Shown piece by piece: positions 33,191-43,565 of a stretch of DNA of 64,000 bases (the stretch's first letter is position 1; the number at the start of each line of letters is the position of its first letter). Source of the DNA: Chalara sp. BL73 (Eukaryota > Ascomycota > Leotiomycetes > Helotiales). The notes below the pieces were generated by a model that was given only the letters and a program-made list of their open reading frames with translations, did no database searches and was not told the DNA's origin. The stretch covers positions 124,001 through 188,000 of the forward strand of contig CAKJVC010000188.1 in assembly GCA_918026815.1 (NCBI GenBank), read 5' to 3'. The position numbers and the translations under genes are program-made.

Positions 33191-33966
33191 TTAAAAATCA
33201 AGAATCAATATACTAGTGCACAGGCTGTTTAAATGGAGATACTGGTAGCATGCCGGCATATTGCTATACTGTGTATTCGTACCATTGCAACAAGTTGTTG
33301 CTGTTTCACAAATATAACCCGCCAATGCTCCAGTAAGGATTTCAACCACTTGAATAGCCGAAGTAGCGTTGAATAAAAAGGCACTGTTGGGCTTAGACAA
33401 ATTCTAAACATAGATATAACGTTAAAATAATACCTTGAAGCAATTATATAATCAACTATCTATTGCTAATATTTAAAGCTTTCATAATACTGTGTACCTT
33501 GCCCAGCTTTATTCCAAGTATTCCAACTATCAATCTCAACAAGCACAATAAAACCGAGGCTAGTGAAATCGAACATAAATCGAGCAGCAGCCGAAACGAT
33601 GTATTTATTAGCAGCGAAATGCGAGATTTCATATGAAATTGGAACTCCTAACAAGCTAACGGAATATAGATCTGCTGCGAAGTTTGCATAAAGCCGAAAA
33701 AGATACTTCGTGCTGAGCTTCCGGCCGTTCTTTGTGATGTTAATCCGCTATTGTACATCTTTTGCTAACAACGCCGATCTAATAAGCTTTGCTTAAGTAG
33801 CGTCCGCTAAGTAGATGAAATTATCGAAGAATTTAACTTAAAGGCCGTAGAATTCGTCGAATGTGTGATGCGGCTGGCTGGGCGACAACATCGATAGTAC
33901 AGCAGTTCCCAGGAAGACATTAGTAAAGCTGCAGAGCCAAAAGAAAAGAAAGCGAATAGTGCTCAT
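33191..33966 (-). pseudogene. Degraded small secreted protein gene
   Basis: On the minus strand an ATG at 33966 opens a signal-peptide-like start (MSTIRFLFFWLCSFTNVFL), followed by SPSQPHHTFDEFYGL and a TAA. Further frames give PISYEISHFAANKYIVSAAA, FDFTSLGFIVLVEIDSWNTW and finally IQVVEILTGALAGYICETAT followed by a CCNGTNTQYS cysteine motif. The order is collinear but broken by stops and frame changes. I do not know the family; it looks like an extracellular protein with a C-terminal cysteine pair. It lies in the same AT-rich block as the MFS relic that follows. Confidence 0.45.
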
Positions 33967-34239
33967 TTTTAAAACAGATGCTGCCCAGCAATCACCGGAA
34001 TAAAATCTTTACAAAAGTTCTAGGTAGCTTTAAATATAAATTAGTACTCAAGACACAAAAAATTGGAGGCATAGCACTTTTGCACTAACTTTTGCAAGAT
34101 ATGCAGCTTGTATTTTAGCGCTTATTAGTGATATCAGCGAGCTTTACTTTATTCAGTTTAAAGTAAAAGAAATAGATAGCTCGAATATAATTTCATCCGA
34201 GCTTTTAATTCTTTCCCAGATTAAAGTAGAAAAGCGGGA

Positions 34240-34300
34240 CAAAGACAAGGTGCAAAAACAGAGTGCAGAGACTAGTGCAGAAACTGGGTACAAACACAAA
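34240..34300 (+). repeat. Degenerate minisatellite (CAGAGTGCAGAGA-like, about 13 bp)
   Basis: Four to five imperfect 12-14-bp units such as CAGAGTGCAGAGA, CTAGTGCAGAAA and CTGGGTACAAACA. Same family as the arrays at 15169, 19428, 57365 and 61855. It sits about 500 bp upstream of the second MFS relic. Confidence 0.65.
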
Positions 34301-34790
34301 ATTGATTCTGCACACGCTGAGTTCTTGACGTCACGTAAGCTACTATTAGAAGTCAAGTTAGCAATCTGAACTTAACAAAAGCCTACAAAAGTGAGCTTTT
34401 TCTTAGCTCCGGACTTCTTTACAATTCGAGTCTTACTGACTGAAAGTAGTCCTTATTGCACGCAAATAATTGACAATGCGAAAATCGGTACTTGTTAGCT
34501 AGTAAGAGTTAGATCGTTATAGAGAATATATTGCCGTCACTCGAAAGATTCTAATGAAAAAAAACATTTCTGCCAGATTATATAACTAAGCGCAATCGCA
34601 TCGCTACTGCAAGCGATCAGTATACTTCTCTTTTGCGCACTATTATTGTGCTTCCCTCTTTTGTTTGCTAATACTTATCGAGGCTGAAGCTAAATAAAAA
34701 AGCTACCGCCGAATGCTTCATTTCAAAGCTTTTACCTGCTTCTACGAAGTTCGAAACTTTTACACGCCTTTTTGATATTCCAAAATAGGA

Positions 34791-36587
34791 ATGGAAGAGC
34801 AACTTATTTCGGTTAAAAAAAAGTGGAAGTTCAATGGAACATTTAGGACTTTAGCACTTTTTAATCTTATATGTGCTATTAATGCTACTATTCTCTTAGT
34901 AGCATTGCCTGTAAGAAACTACTTAAGCTTCTCTGGTACTATACTAATAATACTTCAAGATAATAGCTACAGATTTGAAAAGCACTACTGCTATTCAAGC
35001 TTTCTGGGTGAGGACTTCGTTTCTCCTGTAAGCCCGAGATAACCTTCTACTCCACAAGTATAAGTACTTACAAAACCGCAAATGCTCGACAGTTTTTCAG
35101 CCTTCATAAGCATTCTTCTTACACATCATCGGTCGAAAGCCAGTCTTTCTAGCAGCTCTGTTGTTTTTTACTATAGGCACTATTATCGCATCAATTGCTA
35201 ATAATGTATCTTTATTACTCGTAAAAAAATATGTACAAAGTGTCGGTAAAGAGAGCTTTGTCGCCTTTACTTATGTTGTTATTACTGATATAGTTACTCT
35301 CCGAGAGCGAGGCAAATATATGTCTGTGATTTTACTCCAGTAGGCGATTAAATCTGTCATCGGTCCAGTTATCGGTGGCGCTCTCGCGGAGAAAGTAACC
35401 TGGCGATAGATTTTCTGGCTCAACATTCCATTCTGTGTGATCACTGCTGTAAGAATCTCTATTTGTTTTAGGCTGTATACTAAAAAAAGATCGATTAGAA
35501 CGAAATTACGCGCTTTCGACTGGTTTGGGTCTTTCCTCTTTGTCGCTGCGCTGACAAGTTGTCTCGTTCCAGCGACGTGAGTCAGTATACTACTTACGCT
35601 TTATTCAAAGCATTAATTTGGCATTTACAGGGCAGTGTAATGTACGACTGGTCCTTATAGCAAACTCTTGTACTACTTCTTTTTGGCATATTCGGCCTTA
35701 TCGGATTTACTATATATTCTGTGTATATATCCACCGAACTACTAATACGTCGCACTTTTTTTAACACCTTTACCGCGATTGTTGCTTATATCGGTACTTT
35801 AGTCCAAAGTCTAATCGTTTAGTTACTCTTTTATTACATGCCCGTTTACTTCGAAGTCGCGAAAAACTACTCGCTCATCACTTCCGCTATCGCTATTTTC
35901 CCTTTCACTTTCACCATCGCGCCCGCCGCCGTTATCGTTGGTCTTGTAATTACCAAAACCGGTCACTATAGGCCCTCGCTCTGGGTCGGATAGTTCCTTA
36001 CAACTTTCGGCATAGGCCTCTTTATCTGCTTTAACTAATCAACCAATATGCTTTTCTAGGTTTTTCTCTCTTTCGTCGCTGGCATCGGCCTCGGCATTCT
36101 CTTTAGTGCGCAAGGCTTCGCCGCACAAGCTTCGGCATCCAACGCCGACCTGCCTTTCGCCGGCGCTATGTATAGCTTTTTCAGGGCTTTCGGGCAAACG
36201 CTCGGTATTGCTATCTCCGGCGTCATTTTCCAGAATGTCTTAAAGAAGAATATTCTCGCTACCACATACTCGGCGTTTGCAGATAAGTGGTTTCGAAATG
36301 CGAGTTCGTTCGTGCAGGTCGTGAAATCGTGGAGCGATATTAAAGAAAAAAGGATAGCGAAAGAAGTTGTGATTAATGCTTATATTGAGAGCTTAAAGAT
36401 AGTGTAGTATATTATGTGTGTGCTGGCTGGGGCAGCATTTATTGCGAGTTTGCTGTGGACGAAAGAGATTAGTTTGGAAAAAAACCTGCAGACGGAGCAA
36501 GGATTTAGGTATGACAGTGAGAAGAAAAGGCCGACTGTAGATGAGGAGTCCACTTCAATGACTTCGTTATCGGTAAAATCGGGATGA
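34791..36587 (+). pseudogene. Second degraded DHA14-type MFS transporter
   Basis: Starts MEEQLISVKKKWKFNGTFRT and can be followed in pieces to IEVDSS... tail at 36587 (SMTSLSVKSG in frame). Readable segments include ESFVAFTYVVITDIVTLRER (motif A/B region), the antiporter motif as SVIGPVIGGALAEKVTWR then TAG then IFWLNIPF, and the late segment FRAFGQTLGIAISGVIFQNV. V-T-W-R-W-I-F-W is the usual family sequence, so the TAG there is a TGG to TAG change; a second one occurs in LLQ-TAG-AIKS. Length (about 1.8 kb) fits a 14-TM transporter. It is decayed in the same way as the relic at 17495-19271 but is not a close copy of it. Confidence 0.75.
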
Positions 36588-36732
36588 ATCAACGCTATTA
36601 GGCAGGTTTCGGTTTCTGCATTTTGCGGGCTTTTTGTTCTCTTTCGGCTACATTCGTTATTGGAAACCACGTAAAGTGATACTTCAATCATTTATTTAGT
36701 TGATCCAACAATTCAAAGTCTTTCGCCATAAT

Positions 36733-37018
36733 TAATATCTATCTCTGGGTGGCAAGAAACCCACCGTGCCGAAATGAAGCTATTGTTTAGAGGCTTTAAG
36801 TTACGGTTAGTGTGCTATTATTCTTTGACTGTTTCTTTACAGGGACTCGGTTTGTAGCGGGAAAATACCGTGGTCTTGGTCATGCTGTCGATTGTCTTAA
36901 GCCGCTTCAGCTATTCCCCCAGCTCTATCACGAATATTAGCCCGTCTTTGAATTTCTGGTCTATCATACGAAGCTTTTATCAAGAAAGAGTAATGTCTCT
37001 AAGCTTTCAAGACACAGA
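36733..37018 (+). repeat. Dispersed repeat family 2, copy 2
   Basis: Aligns with 21030-21440 (see that entry). It starts about 145 bp after the end of the MFS relic, with a degenerate CCCTGCGTGCCGAAAA-like arm (CTGGGTGGCAAGAAACCC). Confidence 0.55.
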
Positions 37019-37392
37019 GTGTTGAACGGTATATAAGGCGCATTAACATTTCGGCAAGAAGCATGTGTTTTTTGCCGTTTCACAGTTATGAGCCCGGACG
37101 TTCCGCCTGGTGCAGTAGTAGGAAGATATAACCACCACAAAAAATGCCCAGTATTATTTATGTGCGTCACGTGTCACACAATTTAAGCGAGAATGCTTTT
37201 CACCCCTGGTCATATTGCCGATCTAACAGGCGAATTACTGACCAGTAGAGAAAGGAAGAGTTCTAGAGTCAAAAAGGATAGTAACATTATTTGTTGCTCA
37301 GAAAGACCAAGCTTTCTGGGGAGGTGTGTTGAACAGTATATAAGGCGCATTAACATTTCGGCGAGAAGCATGTGTTTTTTGCCGTTTCACAC
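37019..37392 (+). repeat. Pair of 67-bp direct repeats about 307 bp apart
   Basis: 37019-37085 and 37326-37392 are nearly identical: GTGTTGAACGGTATATAAGG versus GTGTTGAACAGTATATAAGG, then CGCATTAACATTTCGGC, AAGCATGTGTTTTTTGCCG and TTTCACA. They could be short terminal direct repeats, for example of a TRIM/LARD-like element, or a local duplication. The ~240 bp between them has no gene. Confidence 0.7.
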
Positions 37393-37528
37393 AGCATAAG
37401 AAAACCTGAATATCGAGTTTATCCGAATAAAGGAGAAGGCACACAAGCGTCTTAAAAAAGAGATTTTTGTTACCAATGATTATCTAGCCAGCCAACACCC
37501 ACCGAAGCAACTGTAAAGGGCAGGCTAA

Positions 37529-38336
37529 CCAAAGCCTCGGGTGCTGATTTGTGACGGCTTCGAGATGCACGAGACCCTCGAAGCCTTAGAGTTTTGTTTC
37601 GAAAATAATATCATCCTATATCGCCTCCCCTCTCACACCTCCCACAAGCTCCAGCCCTGTGACGTCGGAGTGTTTGCCTCCTTGAAGCCAGCCTACCGCG
37701 ACGAGGCTGATAGACTGGTTCGAGGAGGTGTAAATACAGTCCGTAAGCAACATTTCACCTCTCTGTATAGCCCTGCAAGGGAGAAGGCGTTCACGAAGAG
37801 AAATATCACGGCCGGATGGGCGGCCTGTGGCTTGTTTCCGTTCAACCCAGACAGAGTCCTCAGGGTGACACCGAAGCCCCGCTCAACCAACTGTTTCCAG
37901 GGTCGATGAGATAAAGGCGGGTTCGTGTCATCAAGACGAAATACCACAAACGCCTGTGGCGCCAGTGTCAGCAGGGAGTGTTGCGTCGCTGCAGAATCTG
38001 ATCAAACAGGATGCATATGCTTAAATGGGACGAGTTACAGCGCCTAGAGAGGCATGTACAGAAGCTTGCCAATGCCACCCAGGCATCTTTTGCCGAAAGT
38101 GCCCTCCTCTATGATCGAAATCAAATGTTGATCAGAATGAACAGCGAAGCCAAAGTTCGCCGATCAACCAAGTCAATCGTATTCGGGAAAGGGGAAGGCA
38201 AAGGTGAGCAGCGCGTGCTGCGAAGGTCATCAATGGCAAGGGGAAACGTGGTCGGAAGCGTAAGAGTGTTGCCCCAGAGGCAGATGCGCCAGAGCCTGAG
38301 GCTAAAGTGGCCCGGCTGGCAGAGCCAGCGAATTAG
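37529..38336 (+). pseudogene. Pogo/Fot1-type DDE transposase, C-terminal remnant
   Basis: The frame begins inside the DDE domain: KPRVLICDGFEMHETLEALE, then LPSHTSHKLQPCDVGVF and LFPFNPDRVLR. D in ICDG and D in QPCDVGVF are the second and third acidic residues of the DD35D-type core; the first is missing because the 5' half is absent. After a frame change near 37908 the tail continues with QKLANATQASFAESALLYDR and NSEAKVRRSTKSIV. After another shift it reads GKGKRGRKRKSVAPEADAPE with a TAG at 38334-38336. It cannot be active. Confidence 0.75.
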
Positions 38337-38774
38337 ATGGGCGCACAAGGAACGCAGAATTATTGCTCTGTTCTTCAGTTTGGATGGGATTCTTTAGGCA
38401 GGCTCGCGTAGGCTTTGCGACTCGCGACTTGTTCCTATACAGTAGAGTTAGACTTCTTCATATTCTCCGGCGCAATAGAAAGGGAAGTAGCAATAAATCA
38501 CCTCCTGCCAATTGTCAAAGAGTAACTTAGCCTTTCGCGCGTATCAAGGCATTCCCGTCTTTGATTCCGCTGTCACCAAACGTAATGGTCTCGCGAACAA
38601 GACGATAACTTAGTATATCTAGTCTGAAAACTCTACACTCCCGCAGCCTACTCGTTGCTCGACGCAATACCATTCTGTCCCGGAGCAGGGTTGGGCTTCC
38701 TCGGTTCTTTCATCTCCCAATCCGTCTCGACTCTACACTCCCTCGCCAGCTCGCGACGTCCCACCCGTGTATGC

Positions 38775-38813
<39 letters not shown>

Positions 38814-39310
38814 AGTGCATCCGCACGAACTTGCAGGGCCAGGCGCTCCAGTACTTGGGGGACACGGGGTCCTTGCAGTACTATGCCAATCGTTGTCCGC
38901 ATCGACGATGTTGGCTGTGTTGAATGGCTCAGTCGTGAGCATCGCTTGATAGTTTTGGTTAGATGTATTAAGTACGGTGCTCGATGGAGCCGGCACTGTG
39001 GATTCTGAAGTTCTGCAAATTTAGAAATGAGCATCAGGGAAGACCTGCGCGAATAAGGTGTAGCATTAGACGTTGACGCAGGCCTGGTCGCTTGACCCTG
39101 AAGGCCACATACGCTAAAGTTTAGCCTCGCGTCAGCCACAGTCCTGAACAGCCACAAGGACCAAGCTGCAGCTCACATCCAAAGCTTTTTGGCACTATGG
39201 CACGACTACATTTTTGCATATCAACCACCTTGCCACTGCGAGATGCGCAAACTTCAGCCTTCTCATCTTGACGCCTTGCTACTTGTGACATTGTCGATCT
39301 CCTACTTCTA
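38337..39310. repeat. Repeat-derived intergenic stretch with a (GT)17 microsatellite and family-1 fragments
   Basis: 38779-38812 is (GT)17. The phrase CGGCGCAATAGAAAGG at 38470-38485 recurs at 46075 as CGGCGCAATAGAAAGA. GCGTCAGCCACAGTCCTGAA at 39129-39148 recurs in repeat-family-1 copies B (46177) and C (41581). Long minus-strand frames across the microsatellite are antisense to GT repeats and not convincing genes. Confidence 0.45.
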
Positions 39311-40766
39311 ATGGCTCCACAGACTGCGGACTATTTCCCACCAACAGCTGAGCAGAAAGAAAACGAACTCCAGGCGTTCATTGACTCCATCGATCCGAGT
39401 AACGTTTGCAGTTTAGCATCCCGACATAATTGCTTCAAACCTTGTCGGATATTCCAAGAAACCGCTAATGGTAGCTATAATGCCTGTTTTTTCGTTGAGT
39501 TTAATGAAGGCGTGAAATGGGTTGTGAGAATTCCCTCGAAGTCTTCCGTCCACAACATCTGGGACAAAGTCCAGAGCGAAGTCGCTACTATACGGCAAGC
39601 TATTTCCCATTTCAACCTTGTATATTCGTCAATTCTAACTGAGAACTAGCTACCTCGAAGCCAATACCACGATCCCCGTGCCCCATATTCATGCCTTCGG
39701 CCGAGGTGGTTGTGTCGACGAGAATAACCCTACTGGGCATACCTTCATCATTCAGGACTATATCCCGGGCCGGTCGCTAGATATATTAGCTTTCAGAAAA
39801 GAGCCTATAGAGCGTAGGAAATACTTCTACGTGCAGCTTATCGACATCTTAGCTCAATTACGCCAGCAGGAATTCGACCATGCTGGCTCTTTAATGCCAG
39901 GCCCGGATGGCGGGGATACTCCTGTCGTCGGCCCGTTGCTCTCCATTCAACTAAATGATTTACAGCTCGAGAAACGCGACTTCTCTACTCAGCCGGCCAA
40001 GTTCGCTTCTGCTATCGACTTCGCCTTCCATCACTACTACCTCCTAGATCAAAAGTACAGGCTACCGGCCTACAAGCTGTCTCAAGAGGTTGCGCAGCTC
40101 GAAGTGTTTGGGCTTGAAGATCTGAAGGGGAGACTTTTTTGTTATATCGATCATCGCTGGAACCATGGTCCCTTCGTTTTGACACATACAGACCTGCGCT
40201 GGTCTAATTTCATTGTAGATGAGGACTATCGGATTCGAGGTGTTATCGATTGGGAATGGTCGGGCACAGTACCTCGACAATTCTTTCTACCTCCTACTTG
40301 GTTGGCAGGGCTTCCTCCTGACTGGGTTTCGGATGTGCGATATAGGATCGAGTACCGCGTGTTCTTCGACGCTCTCAAAGCCGCTACGTCTCAACCTTGC
40401 CGTCAACTTGCCAGCGAGTGGGGTCGAACCCTCCCGACACAGGTCGACCTGCCCTTAGCAGTCACGCTCCGACACCACAGCTGTTTTGTCAATATGTACT
40501 ACAGAGGAATCTTCCCCCGGTTTCATAGTGGCTCTCGAGATGACGTAGTCAAACAGTTCTTCGAGCGTGATGGCAAGGACGGCCCGTTCACACTTGACAT
40601 ACAACGGAAACTGGAGAATTCGGAACAGTACACTCAATACTTGAGAAAAAATGGTTCAATATCGTGTCAACCGTCTAGATTGACCTTAAAGTCTTTCAGA
40701 GAACGGCAGGAACCCGACAAGACCTCAAACGCGGTGAATGAAAAGTCGATAAAAGATGTATTTTAG
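39311..40766 (+). CDS. APH-family (aminoglycoside phosphotransferase/choline kinase-like) small-molecule kinase, 466 residues
   Basis: Exon 1 is 39311-39594 and exon 2 is 39650-40766. The kinase core is clear: VKWVVRIPSK (ATP-lobe lysine region), HTFIIQDYIPGRSLD (hinge), the Brenner motif HTDLRWSNFIVDED (catalytic Asp and Asn) and RGVIDWEWSGTVP (metal-binding Asp). This is the pattern of the large fungal APH-like family, whose physiological substrates are mostly unknown. The 55-bp intron is inferred as GC-AG: donor GCAAGC at 39595, branch CTAAC at 39637, acceptor TAG at 39649. It joins SEVATIR to YLEANTTIPVPHI, exactly as the family continues at that point. A GT donor upstream (39580) would delete the conserved VATIR. 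It is convergent with the next gene, with only 9 bp between stop codons. Confidence 0.85.
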
Positions 40767-40775
40767 AAGAAGATA

Positions 40776-41279
40776 CTACATGCCATTCACATAATCTTCT
40801 AAGCCCTTTTTCTCCTCCTCTAAATCCTTGATGCCCTTCTCTAGCTCCCTGATATCTTTCTCTAATGTTTCAAGTTCCTCCTCCAACCCCCCAAACTCCT
40901 CCTCCAATCCCTCGAGCTCCCCTTCCGCATTTCCTATTGCTTTATCAAGCTCATCAATCGTTTCCTTGGCCCTTTCAACCGACTGATCGATTTCGACGGT
41001 ATCGCCTCTGCCTCTTTTCTCCGTCGATCGTGAAGCGCTCTGCGACATCATCTCCAGCAGATCATCCGGTACGCTATCGACAATAGCATTTTGCTCCTCC
41101 AGCTCCCCCTTCTTCTCCTCGATCCACATCTTTTTGTTCTCGATCGCCGTTCTTTTCTCCATAACGACCGTTTTTTTCCCTTCGACCTCCGTCCTCTTCT
41201 CCTCGATCCTCTCGATGCTCTCCTCAATCCTCTCCTCCAACCCTGCGATCTCCTTCAGTCTTTCGTCGATGATAGACAT
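40776..41279 (-). CDS. Coiled-coil protein, 167 residues
   Basis: One open frame starting at the ATG 41279 (MSIIDERLKEIAGLEERI). Almost the whole chain is Glu/Lys-rich heptads (EEKRTEVEGKKTVVMEKRTA; LEEEFGGLEEELETLEKDIR), with one break around residues 65-95 (DSVPDDLLEMMSQSASRSTE). This predicts two long alpha-helical coiled coils joined by a hinge. No signal peptide or membrane segment. Low-complexity helices can arise by chance on GA-rich DNA, but the ATG, codon pattern and complete frame favour a real gene. Function unknown. Confidence 0.65.
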   Translation of the reverse strand: MSIIDERLKEIAGLEERIEESIERIEEKRTEVEGKKTVVMEKRTAIENKKMWIEEKKGELEEQNAIVDSVPDDLLEMMSQSASRSTEKRGRGDTVEIDQSVERAKETIDELDKAIGNAEGELEGLEEEFGGLEEELETLEKDIRELEKGIKDLEEEKKGLEDYVNGM

Positions 41280-41577
41280 TACGATGATCGTTTAGGGCAT
41301 AATCAAAATGGCACTAAATAGCGTTGCTTGTCAGCGAACCTAGGACGAACTAGAGCATATCGGATCGTACTTCGCAAAGGAGGCAAAATAAATATACGGT
41401 CACTCAGAAGTGCGAGGCTGAGGCAAGCTCACCACAAGAGCATATTTATCAGTTGTAAGGCGGCAACAGTCGCTGCCTTGAGTGACGTGTTTAAAAGTGT
41501 TGTGCACGCAAGCAACTGCTATTCGTTGGCGGGCAACGTACAGAGTAGCCCGGAAGGATTTGTCGCTTCACACAGCC

Positions 41578-42866
41578 TTGCGTCAGCCACAAGTCTTCGA
41601 ACAGCCACAGGCTTGGCAAGCTTGGCAAATGATTACATAATTGAAATTGCAGCATAACGTACTTGATCAGTTAGCTGGCCATATTATCATCCTGGCCACA
41701 ATCCCTGTCAAAACCATTATTTTTGCACTTTAAATTGCAATTGCTAAACCAACAACTTTAAAAACAACTAGTTAAAATTATTATTATTATTTAAATATTT
41801 AAGTTTATTAGTAAAACTAATTTTTAAAGTTATAAGTTGCTTTAAACGTGTGTTATATAACAAAAACGTTTTAAGTAAAAAAGCAGTTACAAAATTAAAT
41901 TTTTTATTTATTAATCGGAAATTTAGTATAATAAAAAAAATAATGTTTATTAATTAAATTTATTATATAAATACACGTAAAATCAATTTTATATAAGTAT
42001 TTATTCGCAATATTATTAATTTATTACGCGTAAAACAAACAATAAATAACGCGTTTTATAAAATTAACAATTATAAAATATTCAGTTTTTATAGCGCATA
42101 AATTAATTTTTTTAATTTAAATTAAAATACAATTAAAATTACAATTATTAATAAATAAAATATATACTTTTTAAAAAAAAATTAAAATTAGTTTCGATTT
42201 TATATTAAATATAATTAAAAAATATTACTATAAAATACAAAATTTTTATAATTTTAACGAAACTAAAGTTTAAATTAATAAAATTTTTATTAGAAAAATA
42301 TTTATAGTTTATAAACATTTATATAATATTTTTATAATTTAAAAATATTAAATAAATTACTATAATTAATTGATTTAATTTATAATTATTTGATTATTTA
42401 AAGTTAAAAATCGATAATTACAAGCTATTAATAATAAATTTTGGTTTAAAAAAAGCATAAAAATGTATTTATATAATAAAAAAAACATTTTAAAAATTGT
42501 AAATGTTTAAAAATAGCAAAGTCGAACTATAAACAATAATAAAATTGTAAATTAAATTTTAAACTAAACATATAACTTTAAAGTAAACACGTGTTTTAAC
42601 AACGTGTAATAAATAAAAATCGTTAAAATACATTATTTATACAAATTCAGAATGCTAATAAATTAATTATTTCAATTTTTTTGTTAATATTTCAAGTAGT
42701 TGTAATACAATTGTATTTTAAAGTTGGAAAAAAGTAGTAGTGACAGGGATTGTGGCCAGGATGATGATATGGCCAGCTAACTGATCAAGTACGTTAGTTA
42801 GTTAAATGCGGGGTTATTTCTCGCTTTGATCCGAGGCCGACCCGCGCGGCGATCTCGCACGAATCT
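41578..42866. repeat. Dispersed repeat family 1, copy C, split by an AT-rich TIR element
   Basis: The left flank (41578-41656: GCGTCAGCCACAAGTC, GATTACATAATTGAAATTGC) matches copy B at 46177-46250. The right flank (42795-42866: TAGTTAGTTAA, CCGACCCGCGCGGCGATCTC) continues the same repeat (copy B: CTGATCCGTGTGGCGATCTT). Removing 41657-42794 plus one TA restores a continuous repeat. The right end runs straight into a pogo transposase remnant. Confidence 0.6.
41657..42794. mobile_element. 1,138-bp AT-rich element with 54-bp terminal inverted repeats and TA target duplication
   Basis: The left TIR (41657-41710) starts ACGTACTTGATCAGTTAGCT and ends CACAATCCCTGTCA. The right TIR (42741-42794) is its reverse complement with one mismatch in 54 bases. 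TA flanks both ends (41655-41656, 42795-42796), the target duplication of Tc1/mariner/pogo elements. Between the TIRs about 1 kb is almost entirely A and T, with no open frame, as after very heavy RIP or as a low-complexity filler. It is therefore non-autonomous as it stands. Confidence 0.85.
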
Positions 42867-43565
42867 TGTGACGTCGGAGTTTTTGCACCCTTAAAGGAAG
42901 CCTACCGCGATCAGGTTGATAGGCTGTATCGAGCAAGTACGAATATAGTCGGCAAGCAACATTTCACCTCTTTATATAGCCCTGCAAAGGAAACGGCGTT
43001 CACGAAGAGAAATATAACCGCCGGATGGGCGGCCTGTGGTTTGTTTCCATATAACCCAGACAAAGTGCTCAGAGCTACCCCAAAGCCTCCTACCCAGTCG
43101 GCCGTTCCAGAAACAGATGTGATTCAGTCGGGTCCTTGTCCGCAAGACGTAGCAATACAATCGCCTGTAACGCCAGTGTCAGCAGAGGCTCTTGCGTCGT
43201 TGTTTAGTGTAATCAAACAGGATACTTATACGCTTACTGGGACCAGTACAGACCGCCTGCAGAAGCATATACAGAAGATCGCCAAAGCTGCCCAAGCATC
43301 CTTTGCCGAGCTTGCCTTCCTCCGAGATCAAAATCAATTCTTAATGGAAATGAATAATGAAGCCAAAGTTCGCCGATCCCTCCTACGCTTCCGACTACGT
43401 TTTCCTTTGACCTTTTTTGCAACACACGCCACTTGTGGCTCTGGCTCTGACTCTGGCTCATCCTCATTTGCCTCTACCGTAGCACTCTTACGCTTTCGCC
43501 CACGCTTCCCCTTTCCCTTTAGAACGTCTTTTGCAGTACGCTTTGCTCGTGATGGAAACGCCATG
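42867..43565 (+). pseudogene. Pogo/Fot1-type transposase remnant with an internal inversion
   Basis: The sense part (42867-43379) starts at CDVGVFAPLKEAYRDQVDRL, after the second catalytic Asp, and continues with FTSLYSPAKETAFTKRNITA, LFPYNPDKVLRATPKP and NNEAKVRRS. From about 43380 the expected basic tail (KGKGKRGRKRKSATVEANED ... VKGKRSRKRRR) is found only on the minus strand, reading from about 43550 back to 43380. So the tail has been inverted relative to the body. Plus-strand translation through the inverted part gives a spurious LLRFRLRFPLTF peptide. Confidence 0.7.

Noticed and set aside
38648..39157. Minus-strand frames containing a long His-Thr run
   Set aside because: The run is the translated (GT)17 microsatellite; the flanks have no recognisable domain and include repeat-family-1 sequence.
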